From assembly GCF_900128505.1 (NCBI RefSeq), contig NZ_LT669940.1, positions 684,963 through 716,881 on the forward strand: a DNA stretch of 31,919 nt, read 5' to 3'. The stretch is from Parabacteroides timonensis. Lineage in GTDB: Bacteria; Bacteroidota; Bacteroidia; Bacteroidales; Tannerellaceae. Below the pieces are notes generated by a model. The model had not been told where the DNA came from, did no database searches, and worked only from the letters and a program-made list of their open reading frames with translations. How positions within the stretch are numbered: the first letter of the stretch is position 1; each line of letters begins with the position of its first letter. Position numbers and translations under genes: made by a program. Below, one piece after another: positions 1 through 6,993 of the stretch.

Positions 1-30
1 GTAGTATCTTATCTTTATGCTGTTGAAAAT

Positions 31-91
31 GGGTAGTTACCGGTCATTCAACGGGTAGTTACCGGAGCTTCGACGGATAGGCATCCGTTCG
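31..91. repeat. Dispersed short repeat with small hairpin
   Basis: The 13-mer gggtagttaccgg occurs at 31-43 and again at 53-65. It is followed by cggataggcatccgtt (74-89), whose arms cggat/atccg can form a 5-6 bp hairpin. The same 16-mer recurs at 19101-19116, and a diverged form of the preceding sequence (tagttaYcggag, then gataggcatc) is at 19061-19090. This is non-coding DNA; the function is unknown. Positions 1-194 hold no gene that I can support. Confidence 0.6.
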
Positions 92-194
92 AAAACAGAC
101 CATAAGGATTGGATTTATTAACAAAAATTTAGAACAACCATTCAGGCTATGAATAGCAAGGCGAGAGATCGAAAAAAGACTGACTAAAAAAAAG

Positions 195-213
195 GATCGT
201 TTTTTCTCGTCAC
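195..213 (+). repeat. Left inverted repeat of putative invertible segment
   Basis: gatcgttttttctcgtcac is the exact reverse complement of 352-370. With imperfect outer sequence (181-194 against 371-384) the arms reach about 33 bp with roughly 29 matches. Inverted repeats of this size, 150-200 bp apart and upstream of a surface gene, are the usual layout of invertible promoters in Bacteroides and Parabacteroides. Confidence 0.85.
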
Positions 214-243
214 AAAGGTACTGCATCATTTTTAAATACCAAT
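213..243 (-). promoter_or_regulatory. Outward-facing promoter inside the invertible segment
   Basis: On the minus strand, positions 220-213 read TACCTTTG, a full match to the Bacteroidota -7 consensus TAnnTTTG. A TTGG at 242-239 sits 18 bp upstream as a -33-like box. Transcription would begin inside the left inverted repeat and run toward position 1. Confidence 0.65.
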
Positions 244-351
244 CATTTCTTCCAATTTTTTTTCATTCCTATCTTCTTTCTTATCAACAGAATAGCAAAG
301 CGAGTACGAAATAACGACTTTTTGTTATCAAATCAAAAATCCTCGAAAACA

Positions 352-370
352 GTGACGAGAAAAAACGATC
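352..370 (-). repeat. Right inverted repeat of putative invertible segment
   Basis: gtgacgagaaaaaacgatc is the exact reverse complement of 195-213. Downstream, up to the ATG at 463, there is only leader sequence, with a small agccc/gggct stem (397-401 / 411-415). Confidence 0.85.
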
Positions 371-462
371 GTTTTAGCTAGTCATTAGGACTATCGAGCC
401 CGTCGAGAAGGGGCTGTGAATGAGTTTTTATAACACTATTATTAATATTAAATTTATTGATT

Positions 463-3400
463 ATGAACAAAAAGTTTTCTACTTTATTAACGGCGAGCCT
501 ACTGATGGTGGGATCGTTGTTTAGTATGGCGAATGCACAAGGGCTGACTTTGCCTATCGGAGATCTGGCCAGCAGTGTTAAATCCGGTCACAAGTATTTT
601 GTAATACAACAGGGTACTGCTTCTTTAAGTGTTAATGACCTCGCTTTGGGCTTTGCTAAAGATGCTAGTGTGGCTACTACGGTTGTAGATGCTTCTACTG
701 CATTGGCAAACGATGGTAGTGGGAATATTGTAGTAACAACAGCTACTACTGGAGATGCTGGCCTCGGTAATCTGGAAGTCAATTCTTATATCTGGACAGT
801 TACAGAGACAGAGGCAAGTGGAAAGTATTATTATACTTTTACAAATGCATCAACAGGTAAAGTGTTGACGATAAATGGTGAAGTAAATAGTGAAAAATTG
901 GTAACAGATTTTGGAACTCCTGCTGCTCAGACTACTACAAGTTTTGTTTTTGGAACGGCGGGAACAGCTGCTGCTTACACTAGTGGTACTATTTTGACTT
1001 ATGGAAATGCATCAGCCTCCTATGGTTTTGAATTAAGTGAAAAAACTACAAGTTTCACATCTGCAGGTAAGAATTTCTACCTTTACAATGTAGCCTCGAC
1101 CTCAGTTGATGCATCCAAACTGAACGACGCAGCTAAAGGAGCTTTCACTTTGAAGTATGATAAATCAACCAACAATCCGTTTGCAGGTTCTCTGAGAGCA
1201 TTTCAGGTAAGCACTTTAAGTCTAAGTGGCGTTGCTAACGGTACATACTTCGCAACAAGCTGGCCTGCTTCATTGAATGGTAAAGATGTAATCACTGATC
1301 TTGCAGATTTCAAGAAATGTACATTTATCGCAGCTAACCCTCAGTCAAACTACAAGATCAACGACCTGGATATCGATGGTGGTGAAGGTTTTGGTTTTAT
1401 CAATGTAAAGGGTTCTATGTTGCTGACTACTCCTGCTGATGTAACAGCAATGAAAAAAGGTTTTATCTTGAGTAACAATGCAGCTTTTGCAGTAGAACAA
1501 GAATTCGGTAATACAACAGACTATCAATTGTCATTGACAGGCGCTAGTTTCATTTCAGAAGACGGAAAATCTGTTAAAACAATTGCCAGCGAATTGATCA
1601 TCGCCGCCTTGAACGACCAGCAGGGTAAATATGTAACAACCGTACTGGAAAGCAATGCAAACTTTGATGATTACACTAAGACTTGTACTATCGATGCTGC
1701 TAACTTGCAAACCGTAGACAAACTGTTATCTACAGATAAAGCATCTGTATTCAATATCAAGTTCTTAAGCAAGAATGCCGGAAGTAAAGATGCAACAGAC
1801 TCTGAATACAACAAGTATCTGGGTGTGAGCGGTAAAACGGCAGTGTTCTTCGCTCAGGGTTCTGATTTCGTAAACTTGGATGCTCCGGAAAACCAGTGGA
1901 TCATCGTTGATGCCGACAAGGATAACAATATCTTTACTTTCCAGAACAGAGATTTAGTAGATCAGACATTCGACGTACAGTTAGTTAAGACCAGCAAAGA
2001 TAATGTTTATGAAGTGATTGAAAAGAGCACTGCTGCTACATTCGACTATGCTTATGTTGATAAAAGCTCTAAAGAATATATAGTAAGTGCTTCTTCTGCT
2101 AATTTGGATGGTACAACCATCGAACTGACTGCTGTAACAGTAGATCCGACAGCCGGTTTCGTAACAGACCAGTTGAATGATGCGGGTTTGGTTAAATTCG
2201 TTGCTACTTCAAATCAGAAACTGATTGCTGACAAACTGTATTTGGGTGAAGGTTCTGCTGCTCCGCTGGAAATGCAGAAAGACGTTGCAGATGCTTATCT
2301 GTGGACTATCGTTAAGTCGGAAGTAGAACCTTATGTTGCTTACAACGACTATGCATATTACAATGCAGGCGATAAGAAAGTAGAATACAAACTGAAGGGT
2401 GACACGATCAAGGTTTCTCTCTTCAGCTTCAAACAATATGGCGTAGATAATACTTATTTGTCTGTAAATGCAGATAAGTTGGAAGTTGACAACGATGTAG
2501 AAGATGCAGCAGACGCTCAGCAGTTCCTGATCAAAGCTAACAAGAACGGTACTTATTCTTTGATCGAAGTGGAAGCTATTGCAACTGAATATCGCGATGT
2601 GGTAACAAATAATACTGAAAAAACTTTCTCTGTAAATAACGTTGATGCTTCTGTAGATAACAATGCAAACGGTGCTTCTGTTTTCTACGATTACGAACAA
2701 ACTTACATTCTGACAATCGAACCGGAAGAACTGACTCCGAGCTTGAAGCACGAACCTAACTACGTAGCATTGAACGCTAGCAGCATGGGCTATGTAGCTA
2801 TGGACTCTACACTCTATGAAGGTATCGTTGCTCCGGTTAGCACACTGAAATCTGCTTACAACGCAGAACAGCTGACTTTCAAGTTGGATACTGCTGACAC
2901 TGATGCTATTGTACCTGCATTCTATATCTCTCACAAAGGTAACTTCATGTACAATGCAAAAGACTCTGCCGACTACTATAACAATGGTACTGCAAGCGCT
3001 GAAGGCAATAGAAATTACCTGTTGAAAGACGGTGAAAATGAATATGCAAAAGTTATCTTCCGTGCTGCTACGCTGGTTGCTTCCGATACATTGGCTACAA
3101 CTGTAGAGGGAAAAGATGCTGCTGTAACAGTAAACAAGACGAACGAAACTCTGGGCGGTCTGAACAACTTCAAGTTCAATATCGTACAGCAGACTAAAGA
3201 ATCTGAAGGCGAATACGTAATCAAGAGCGTAAACGACAGAAAGTATCTGTTCAACCTGAACGGCTTCTTAGGCTTCACAGCCGATGCTGCCAAGGCTTTG
3301 GTTGTAAACGTAGAACAGTCTGAAGCTCCTGTTGCAAACGAAGCAGTAACAACTTCTTCTATCAAAGTTATCGCTGGTAACGGTATTGTAACTGTTATTG

Positions 3401-3555
3401 GTGCACAGGGCAAGAAAGTTTCCGTTAGCAACGTTCTTGGTCAAACGATTGCCAGCACAGTTCTTTCTTCTGACAGCGCTACAATCTCTGCACCTGCCGG
3501 TGTTGTAGTAGTAGCCGTAGAAGGTGAAGCAGCTGTTAAAGCAATCGTAAAATAA
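463..3555 (+). CDS. Large secreted surface protein, probable DUF6383 family, likely phase-variable glycoprotein
   Basis: The protein has 1030 residues. The ATG at 463 is chosen over an in-frame TTG at 457 because it begins a clean signal peptide (MNKKF, hydrophobic core, cleavage near ANA-Q at about 26-28). The mature chain is rich in Ala, Thr, Asp and Asn with many beta-like repeats and no enzymatic motif that I recognise. The last 70 or so residues form a compact Val/Ala-rich beta domain with NVLGQTI and a final VKAIVK. It resembles the DUF6383 C-terminal domain of Parabacteroides proteins and loosely a type IX secretion sorting domain. The sequons D-S/T-A/I/L/T at about residues 647, 781, 809, 834, 875 and 1004 match the Bacteroides O-glycosylation motif. 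The invertible promoter upstream suggests on/off expression. An S-layer or surface-glycoprotein role is inferred from Parabacteroides biology; the family call is moderate. Confidence 0.75.
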   Translation: MNKKFSTLLTASLLMVGSLFSMANAQGLTLPIGDLASSVKSGHKYFVIQQGTASLSVNDLALGFAKDASVATTVVDASTALANDGSGNIVVTTATTGDAGLGNLEVNSYIWTVTETEASGKYYYTFTNASTGKVLTINGEVNSEKLVTDFGTPAAQTTTSFVFGTAGTAAAYTSGTILTYGNASASYGFELSEKTTSFTSAGKNFYLYNVASTSVDASKLNDAAKGAFTLKYDKSTNNPFAGSLRAFQVSTLSLSGVANGTYFATSWPASLNGKDVITDLADFKKCTFIAANPQSNYKINDLDIDGGEGFGFINVKGSMLLTTPADVTAMKKGFILSNNAAFAVEQEFGNTTDYQLSLTGASFISEDGKSVKTIASELIIAALNDQQGKYVTTVLESNANFDDYTKTCTIDAANLQTVDKLLSTDKASVFNIKFLSKNAGSKDATDSEYNKYLGVSGKTAVFFAQGSDFVNLDAPENQWIIVDADKDNNIFTFQNRDLVDQTFDVQLVKTSKDNVYEVIEKSTAATFDYAYVDKSSKEYIVSASSANLDGTTIELTAVTVDPTAGFVTDQLNDAGLVKFVATSNQKLIADKLYLGEGSAAPLEMQKDVADAYLWTIVKSEVEPYVAYNDYAYYNAGDKKVEYKLKGDTIKVSLFSFKQYGVDNTYLSVNADKLEVDNDVEDAADAQQFLIKANKNGTYSLIEVEAIATEYRDVVTNNTEKTFSVNNVDASVDNNANGASVFYDYEQTYILTIEPEELTPSLKHEPNYVALNASSMGYVAMDSTLYEGIVAPVSTLKSAYNAEQLTFKLDTADTDAIVPAFYISHKGNFMYNAKDSADYYNNGTASAEGNRNYLLKDGENEYAKVIFRAATLVASDTLATTVEGKDAAVTVNKTNETLGGLNNFKFNIVQQTKESEGEYVIKSVNDRKYLFNLNGFLGFTADAAKALVVNVEQSEAPVANEAVTTSSIKVIAGNGIVTVIGAQGKKVSVSNVLGQTIASTVLSSDSATISAPAGVVVVAVEGEAAVKAIVK

Positions 3556-3589
3556 TAAGCAATTATTTATAATCAAATAATTCTAAATT

Positions 3590-3641
3590 GACTGCGCGGT
3601 GATATCGAACTAAGTAGCCCGCGATGGGTGAACAAGCAGTC
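3590..3641 (+). other. Possible structured 3' untranslated element
   Basis: gactgc (3590-3595) pairs with gcagtc (3636-3641), and the adjoining gcgg (3596-3599) pairs with ccgc (3619-3622), leaving a 13-nt bulge. It lies between the stop codon and the terminator of the surface-protein gene. No known RNA family is recognised; this may be incidental folding. Confidence 0.25.
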
Positions 3642-3712
3642 GATATTAATACTAAAGTAATGAAATAAAGTTCTTCTGTTCGACCTCTGTGAAGAGTAAC
3701 AACAGACAAAAC

Positions 3713-3744
3713 AAAGCCCCGACAGGATTTCCTGCCGGGGCTTT
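3713..3744. terminator. Bidirectional intrinsic terminator
   Basis: A 14-bp GC-rich stem (aaagccccgacagg / cctgccggggcttt, one mismatch) with an ATTT loop lies between the converging surface-protein and HigA-like genes. The T-rich tract is better on the minus strand (tttgttttg), so it can serve both. Confidence 0.85.
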
Positions 3745-3774
3745 CGTATAGAAAAAATGAGTTTAATGTTTGTA

Positions 3775-4089
3775 CTATAATAGCGAAGCGCAAATTTCAC
3801 GTATTTTTTGCCAACGCGTTTGATTTTTTTCATTAGCCCTGGCAATCTGCATGGTATAGCGGGCTTGCATTTTTACTAATAAATCGGCATTGATACCTAG
3901 TGCAGCTTCCATCAACAATGCAAATTCAGCAGTAACTGGGCGCTTTGCATTTAAAATATCATTTAATAGAGTTGTTGAAACGCCTATTTTGAGTGCAAAA
4001 TCTTTTTGCTTAATCTTTCGGCATTCCAATTCTTCTTTTAAAAGTTCCCCCGGATGATAAGGAATAAAAGAATAACCTAAGTTGCCCAT
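3775..4089 (-). CDS. Orphan HigA-family antitoxin (XRE helix-turn-helix)
   Basis: The protein has 104 residues. The N-terminal signature YHPGELLKEEL (about 11-21) followed by an XRE-type helix-turn-helix (about 22-60: QKDFALKIGVS, then LLNDILNAKRPV) is typical of HigA antitoxins of the VapI/HigA family. These normally bind DNA and neutralise a RelE-type HigB ribonuclease encoded just upstream. Here no toxin precedes it: on its strand the upstream 69 bp are non-coding and contain the 19-bp comF-like repeat (4121-4139), beyond which is RloB. It is therefore an orphan antitoxin, a solitary regulator, or the remnant of a pair broken by an insertion. The C-terminal tail (about 75-104) is basic and Gln/Arg-rich. 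Confidence 0.8.
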   Translation of the reverse strand: MGNLGYSFIPYHPGELLKEELECRKIKQKDFALKIGVSTTLLNDILNAKRPVTAEFALLMEAALGINADLLVKMQARYTMQIARANEKNQTRWQKIREICASLL

Positions 4090-4120
4090 ATTGTTTTATT
4101 TATATTTAGAAAGTTCAGTT

Positions 4121-4139
4121 TTTACGCTATCGCCACCGC
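4121..4139. repeat. comF 3'-end-like repeat, copy A
   Basis: tttacgctatcgccaccgc is identical to 6164-6182 and shares the 14-mer gctatcgccaccgc with the real comF 3' end at 7001-7014. Read on the minus strand it would encode AVAIA followed by TAA, the same ending as copy B. It lies 19 bp beyond the RloB stop codon. Confidence 0.75.
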
Positions 4140-4158
4140 TAATGTTATGGTGTGTTGA

Positions 4159-4857
4159 TTATTTGCTCAAAGCTTTTCCCGGATTATTAAGTTCGTCCAC
4201 CAGGCGGAAGACCATTGTGCAGGGATTATGTTTGACATATTCTGTTGTGTCGAATGTTCCGGCAAGTTTCTCCGCCCATTTTATCGCTTGCGCTTCGTTG
4301 CCGTATTTCAGTAGTAAATCATGCATATCTTTGGCATTTTTGCGATAGATGAATTTCCCTTTTTTACCGTCTTGCTCCAGTATTTTCTGGTTCATTTCCT
4401 TTTCGATGCACTTCTGGTATTCTGTGCGAGACATTGGTGTATTCCGATAGAGGAAGTGTAGCACATACCAAAGTTCAAACGCTTCGTTCGACCAGGCACA
4501 TTTTATTCCGTTTCTTTCTGCCTTTTCGATGGCCTGATGAAACCGGGATGCAGGAAAGTCGTCTTTGTCGAATACAGCCCATACACTGTTCAGAGGTTTA
4601 GGGCTACTTTTTTTGAGCTCGATAGCTGCATTGACAACGCCCAACGGATCGCACCCTTCGCCTTGTGTTTCTATATCCAGTGTGTAGGGTGGAAGACTAT
4701 TGTTGAACGAAGAAAAATAATGAGGTTCCGTTTTCTGTCCTTCACAAACAATGAGGAAGTAAACTCGCTGATTACGGGTGCCGACTGCCCGTTTATTCCG
4801 TGAGCCGTCTCGTTCGAAACGATTGTGGAAACTGTTGATGTCAATCCTCTTTGCCAT
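4159..4857 (-). CDS. rloB: RloB-like protein (AbiL-type defence partner)
   Basis: The protein has 232 residues. The order of motifs fits the RloB family: a basic N-terminus, CEGQKTEPHYF (about 34-44, the Toprim-like first acidic motif), AVFDKDDF (about 94-101) and NEAFELWYVLHF (about 124-135). The family is thought to be a Toprim-like nuclease acting with an AAA ATPase in abortive-infection or restriction-linked loci (RloA/RloB, AbiLi/AbiLii). The ATG at 4857 lies inside the end of rloA (17-bp overlap), showing translational coupling. The pair sits between two comF-like repeats (copies A and B), suggesting it moved as a unit. Phage defence is inferred from homology; no target is evident. Confidence 0.8.
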   Translation of the reverse strand: MAKRIDINSFHNRFERDGSRNKRAVGTRNQRVYFLIVCEGQKTEPHYFSSFNNSLPPYTLDIETQGEGCDPLGVVNAAIELKKSSPKPLNSVWAVFDKDDFPASRFHQAIEKAERNGIKCAWSNEAFELWYVLHFLYRNTPMSRTEYQKCIEKEMNQKILEQDGKKGKFIYRKNAKDMHDLLLKYGNEAQAIKWAEKLAGTFDTTEYVKHNPCTMVFRLVDELNNPGKALSK

Positions 4858-6067
4858 ATTTCATCAGATTTGAAAAATCACCAATGAATGGAATGGCGCC
4901 ATAGCGTCCTTGTATATAATCTTTCTCGTAGTTCCGGTCATTACGCACTTTTGTACCGTCCGGATCGCGGAACTCGACCAGCGAATATAGGTCGGTTTGC
5001 TCTTTCTCATCTTTCTCGGTAAACCATATCTGATCGCGCCGGAAACAATCGCAACCCAACAGATTGGTGTCGTGGGTGGCAAAGATAAGTTGGGCTCCTT
5101 TGGAGTTTATTTCCGGAGAATGGAACATCTCTATGATTTTCTTTGTCAGGAGTGGGTGAAGTTTTGCATCTAATTCATCAACGATAAGGGGGATACCTAA
5201 TTGTAGAGAATATAGGATGAATCCTGTCATGTCGAATATTTTATTGGTTCCGGCAGACTCATTTTCTGTTAATATAAAAGAATGTTGTCCTATTATTTTA
5301 CCGGAATCATCATATACGTTATGGGTTGTTTTGGCTTTGTCGTATTTAGCCCGCTCTCCTGTCGCTAGATTGATGTCGGTAAAACCTAACTGCAGGTTCC
5401 GAAAAAAGTTTTTTGTAAGTGCAGGTCTATTCTTGAAAAATATATCGGTTGCGTCTTTAAAAAGATCGTGATTTACGCCGGATAGGCTGCATATACGATC
5501 TATCATTTCAATAAACTCTTTGGCTCTTTTTACATTGAATTGGTCACAGACGGAAACGAAAAGACCGTTATCCCTGGTTCGCTCTTCTAATCCCTTGGCT
5601 TCTGCAAAAGTATCGGAAACTCCAATGTTTCCGTTTTCACGAAGGAAGAGGACTTCTTCTTTTTTTGTGTTTACTGGTGCCTTAAATAACCATTCTGTGT
5701 GGATTTTGCTGTTATCTAACTCAAATCCATATCTGTAATACTCTGCCTCGTTAGATATAAGTATTTCGAAAAAAGAGGGAGAAGATGTATCTTTTGATAA
5801 AAGAAATGGAAGGACATTCAATTTGTCAGTAGAATTGAGCTTGGAAGAATGCAAGATTGTATCTCTTATGAACTTCAAAGCTTTAATAAGATTACTTTTG
5901 CCACTGGAGTTTGCTCCGTAAATGGCTGCGGATCTTAGCAGTTTATAGCTGCCGGTTTCAAAAACATTGTTTGGTAACTCTCGTATTTTAGAGGCTTCCA
6001 TACTAAATGTTTTCTTATCTTTAAATGATAGATAATTTCCTACTGTGAACTCGATTAAATGAACCAT
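4841..6067 (-). CDS. rloA: RloA-like AAA ATPase (AbiL-type defence)
   Basis: The protein has 408 residues from the ATG at 6067. An in-frame TTG at 6100 would add 11 residues, but it sits at the expected transcription start and is unlikely. Walker A GANSSGKS is at 51-58. The N-terminal GNYLSFKDKKTFSM is typical of the AAA_15/OLD-like group. Walker B LIVDELDAKLHP lies at about 295-305, followed by an ATHD switch histidine motif. The family comprises SMC-like ATPases that license a partner nuclease, here RloB. The gene is first in a two-gene operon with its own TATATTTG -7 box (6115-6108). It appears complete, so the defence module is probably functional. Confidence 0.82.
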   Translation of the reverse strand: MVHLIEFTVGNYLSFKDKKTFSMEASKIRELPNNVFETGSYKLLRSAAIYGANSSGKSNLIKALKFIRDTILHSSKLNSTDKLNVLPFLLSKDTSSPSFFEILISNEAEYYRYGFELDNSKIHTEWLFKAPVNTKKEEVLFLRENGNIGVSDTFAEAKGLEERTRDNGLFVSVCDQFNVKRAKEFIEMIDRICSLSGVNHDLFKDATDIFFKNRPALTKNFFRNLQLGFTDINLATGERAKYDKAKTTHNVYDDSGKIIGQHSFILTENESAGTNKIFDMTGFILYSLQLGIPLIVDELDAKLHPLLTKKIIEMFHSPEINSKGAQLIFATHDTNLLGCDCFRRDQIWFTEKDEKEQTDLYSLVEFRDPDGTKVRNDRNYEKDYIQGRYGAIPFIGDFSNLMKYGKED

Positions 6068-6107
6068 AGCATTTCTTTGTTTTGAGAAATATTCTCGCAA
6101 TTTGCCT

Positions 6108-6115
6108 CAAATATA
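6108..6115 (-). promoter_or_regulatory. Predicted -7 box for rloAB
   Basis: The minus strand reads TATATTTG, matching TAnnTTTG, about 40 bp before the rloA ATG. No convincing -33 TTTG is seen at the expected spacing. Confidence 0.45.
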
Positions 6116-6163
6116 CCCATAAAAAGGATATGAACTTTAATTGTTTGCGATTTTTTCTCATTC

Positions 6164-6248
6164 TTTACGCTATCGCCACCGCCAGCACGCTCACCCGTAC
6201 CCCCGGTACGGTCAGCAACGCTTCGGCGCAGGCTCCGAGGGTAGAGCC
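6164..6248. repeat. comF 3'-end duplicate, copy B
   Basis: Positions 6169-6248 match 7001-7080 (the end of comF) in 79 of 80 positions. The one difference (c6204 against t7036) is synonymous in the comF frame (CCG against CCA, Pro). On the minus strand it would encode the last residues of ComF, from the Ser after ITTG through AVAIA, then TAA. The first 19 bp also equal copy A. It has no upstream comF body, so it is a displaced 3' end. An inverted repeat, ccgtacc/ggtacgg, spans 6195-6211. Confidence 0.92.
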
Positions 6249-6275
6249 AAGTATCCTGGGGGGAGTCTTTGCTTA

Positions 6276-6566
6276 TTACAATTGTACCTCGATTTTCAGC
6301 TTACCGCCGAGTCCGCGCTCTACGATATCAAATAAAGTTTTGAGTGTAATGTTTTCACCATCATTTTCAACTTTAGATATAAAAGAGCGTTTCTTGTCGA
6401 TACGGTTGGCAAGTTCTGTTTGGGTCATTTCCTTTTTTTCTCTTGCACTTCGTATTTTGAATCCGATGCGTAATACTTCGAGCTCTCTTTCGATACGATC
6501 CCGTTCCGGAGTTCCGACTGTACCGTAATAATCATTTTTGATTTGGTCTAATGTTTTTGTATTCAT
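6276..6566 (-). CDS. HigA-type antitoxin, XRE helix-turn-helix
   Basis: The protein has 96 residues. An N-terminal acidic/basic helix (about 1-35) is followed by a classic XRE domain (about 36-90) with EMTQTELANRI and SFISKVENDGENITLKTL. It would bind the toxin encoded just upstream and repress the shared promoter. The ATG overlaps the toxin stop by 4 bp (6563-6566), the toxin-first order typical of HigBA. The gene lies between comF 3'-end copies B and C, so the pair forms one short module of about 0.75 kb. Confidence 0.85.
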   Translation of the reverse strand: MNTKTLDQIKNDYYGTVGTPERDRIERELEVLRIGFKIRSAREKKEMTQTELANRIDKKRSFISKVENDGENITLKTLFDIVERGLGGKLKIEVQL

Positions 6567-6916
6567 CTGATTTCCTCCTTGTTCTTTTCTTTGTAATACT
6601 CGTTCATAAGCTTTACAGCACGTTCTTTTTCTTTCGCAGGAGTCTTTTGCGTCTTTTTTTGGAAACCGGTTAACAAGACGACCAGTTTATTCCCGTCGAA
6701 GAAGCAGAATATGCGAAAAATATTATTCCCTAGTTGTACACGGACTTCGAAAAGTCCATTGGTACCCTCTATATATTTCAGATAAGTTGTGGGAATTCTT
6801 TCTATCTGCTCAATAAGGTCTAATACTTTGATGATTTTATCGCGAACCCTTGGAGTTTGTGCCTTAAAAAAATCATCAAAGTAATGCTTATATGCTATAA
6901 CTTCCCTTACTTTCAT
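6563..6916 (-). CDS. HigB / Gp49-like (RelE superfamily) toxin
   Basis: The protein has 117 residues. It matches the Gp49-like (DUF891) branch of the RelE/HigB toxins: YFDDFFKAQ near the start, the central LFEVRVQLGNNIFRIFCFF (about 56-74), then LLTGFQKKTQKTP (about 81-93) with the basic residues expected of a ribosome-dependent mRNA interferase. It is first in a toxin-antitoxin operon. The promoter with its palindrome is immediately upstream, and the predicted transcript start lies almost on the ATG, so the leader is very short. mRNA-cleavage activity is inferred from the family. Confidence 0.85.
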   Translation of the reverse strand: MKVREVIAYKHYFDDFFKAQTPRVRDKIIKVLDLIEQIERIPTTYLKYIEGTNGLFEVRVQLGNNIFRIFCFFDGNKLVVLLTGFQKKTQKTPAKEKERAVKLMNEYYKEKNKEEIR

Positions 6917-6920
6917 ATTA

Positions 6921-6952
6921 CAAAGGTAATTTATAAATTACATATAAGCAAG
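6921..6952 (-). promoter_or_regulatory. Promoter and operator palindrome of the toxin-antitoxin operon
   Basis: On the minus strand TACCTTTG (6928-6921) is a perfect -7 box, with CTTG (6952-6949) 20 bp upstream. A perfect 16-bp palindrome, gtaatttataaattac (6926-6941), fills the spacer next to the -7 box, the expected place for antitoxin autorepression. Confidence 0.7.
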
Positions 6953-6993
6953 TTTGACAAGAGTTTTTGTTACTTCTTTTGAAGCTGCAATTG

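Larger units (their letters stand above)
195..370. promoter_or_regulatory. Putative invertible promoter segment, OFF orientation
   Basis: The 176-bp segment is bounded by perfect 19-bp inverted repeats and lies 92 bp before the start codon of the surface protein at 463. The spacer (214-351) is AT-rich and holds one good Bacteroidota promoter, on the minus strand and abutting the left repeat, so it fires away from the gene. Inversion (x becomes 565-x) would place TACCTTTG at 345-352 on the plus strand, about 110 bp before the ATG. No plus-strand TAnnTTTG is visible between 214 and 463, so the gene should be silent as assembled. No recombinase gene lies nearby, so any invertase would act in trans. 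Inversion is inferred from architecture, not observed. Confidence 0.75.

Noticed and set aside
2209..2934. 241-codon minus-strand frame inside the surface-protein gene
   Set aside because: It is antisense to a gene with a signal peptide and coherent composition, its product is Ile/Val/Cys-rich without a recognisable domain, and there is no promoter.
3563..3845. Overlapping minus-strand frames of 76 and 90 codons
   Set aside because: They run through the terminator hairpin and the end of the HigA gene in another frame.
6082..6528. 148-codon plus-strand frame across copy B of the comF repeat
   Set aside because: It spans the non-coding leader of rloA, the duplicated comF end in reverse and the antisense of the antitoxin gene; the product has no domain.
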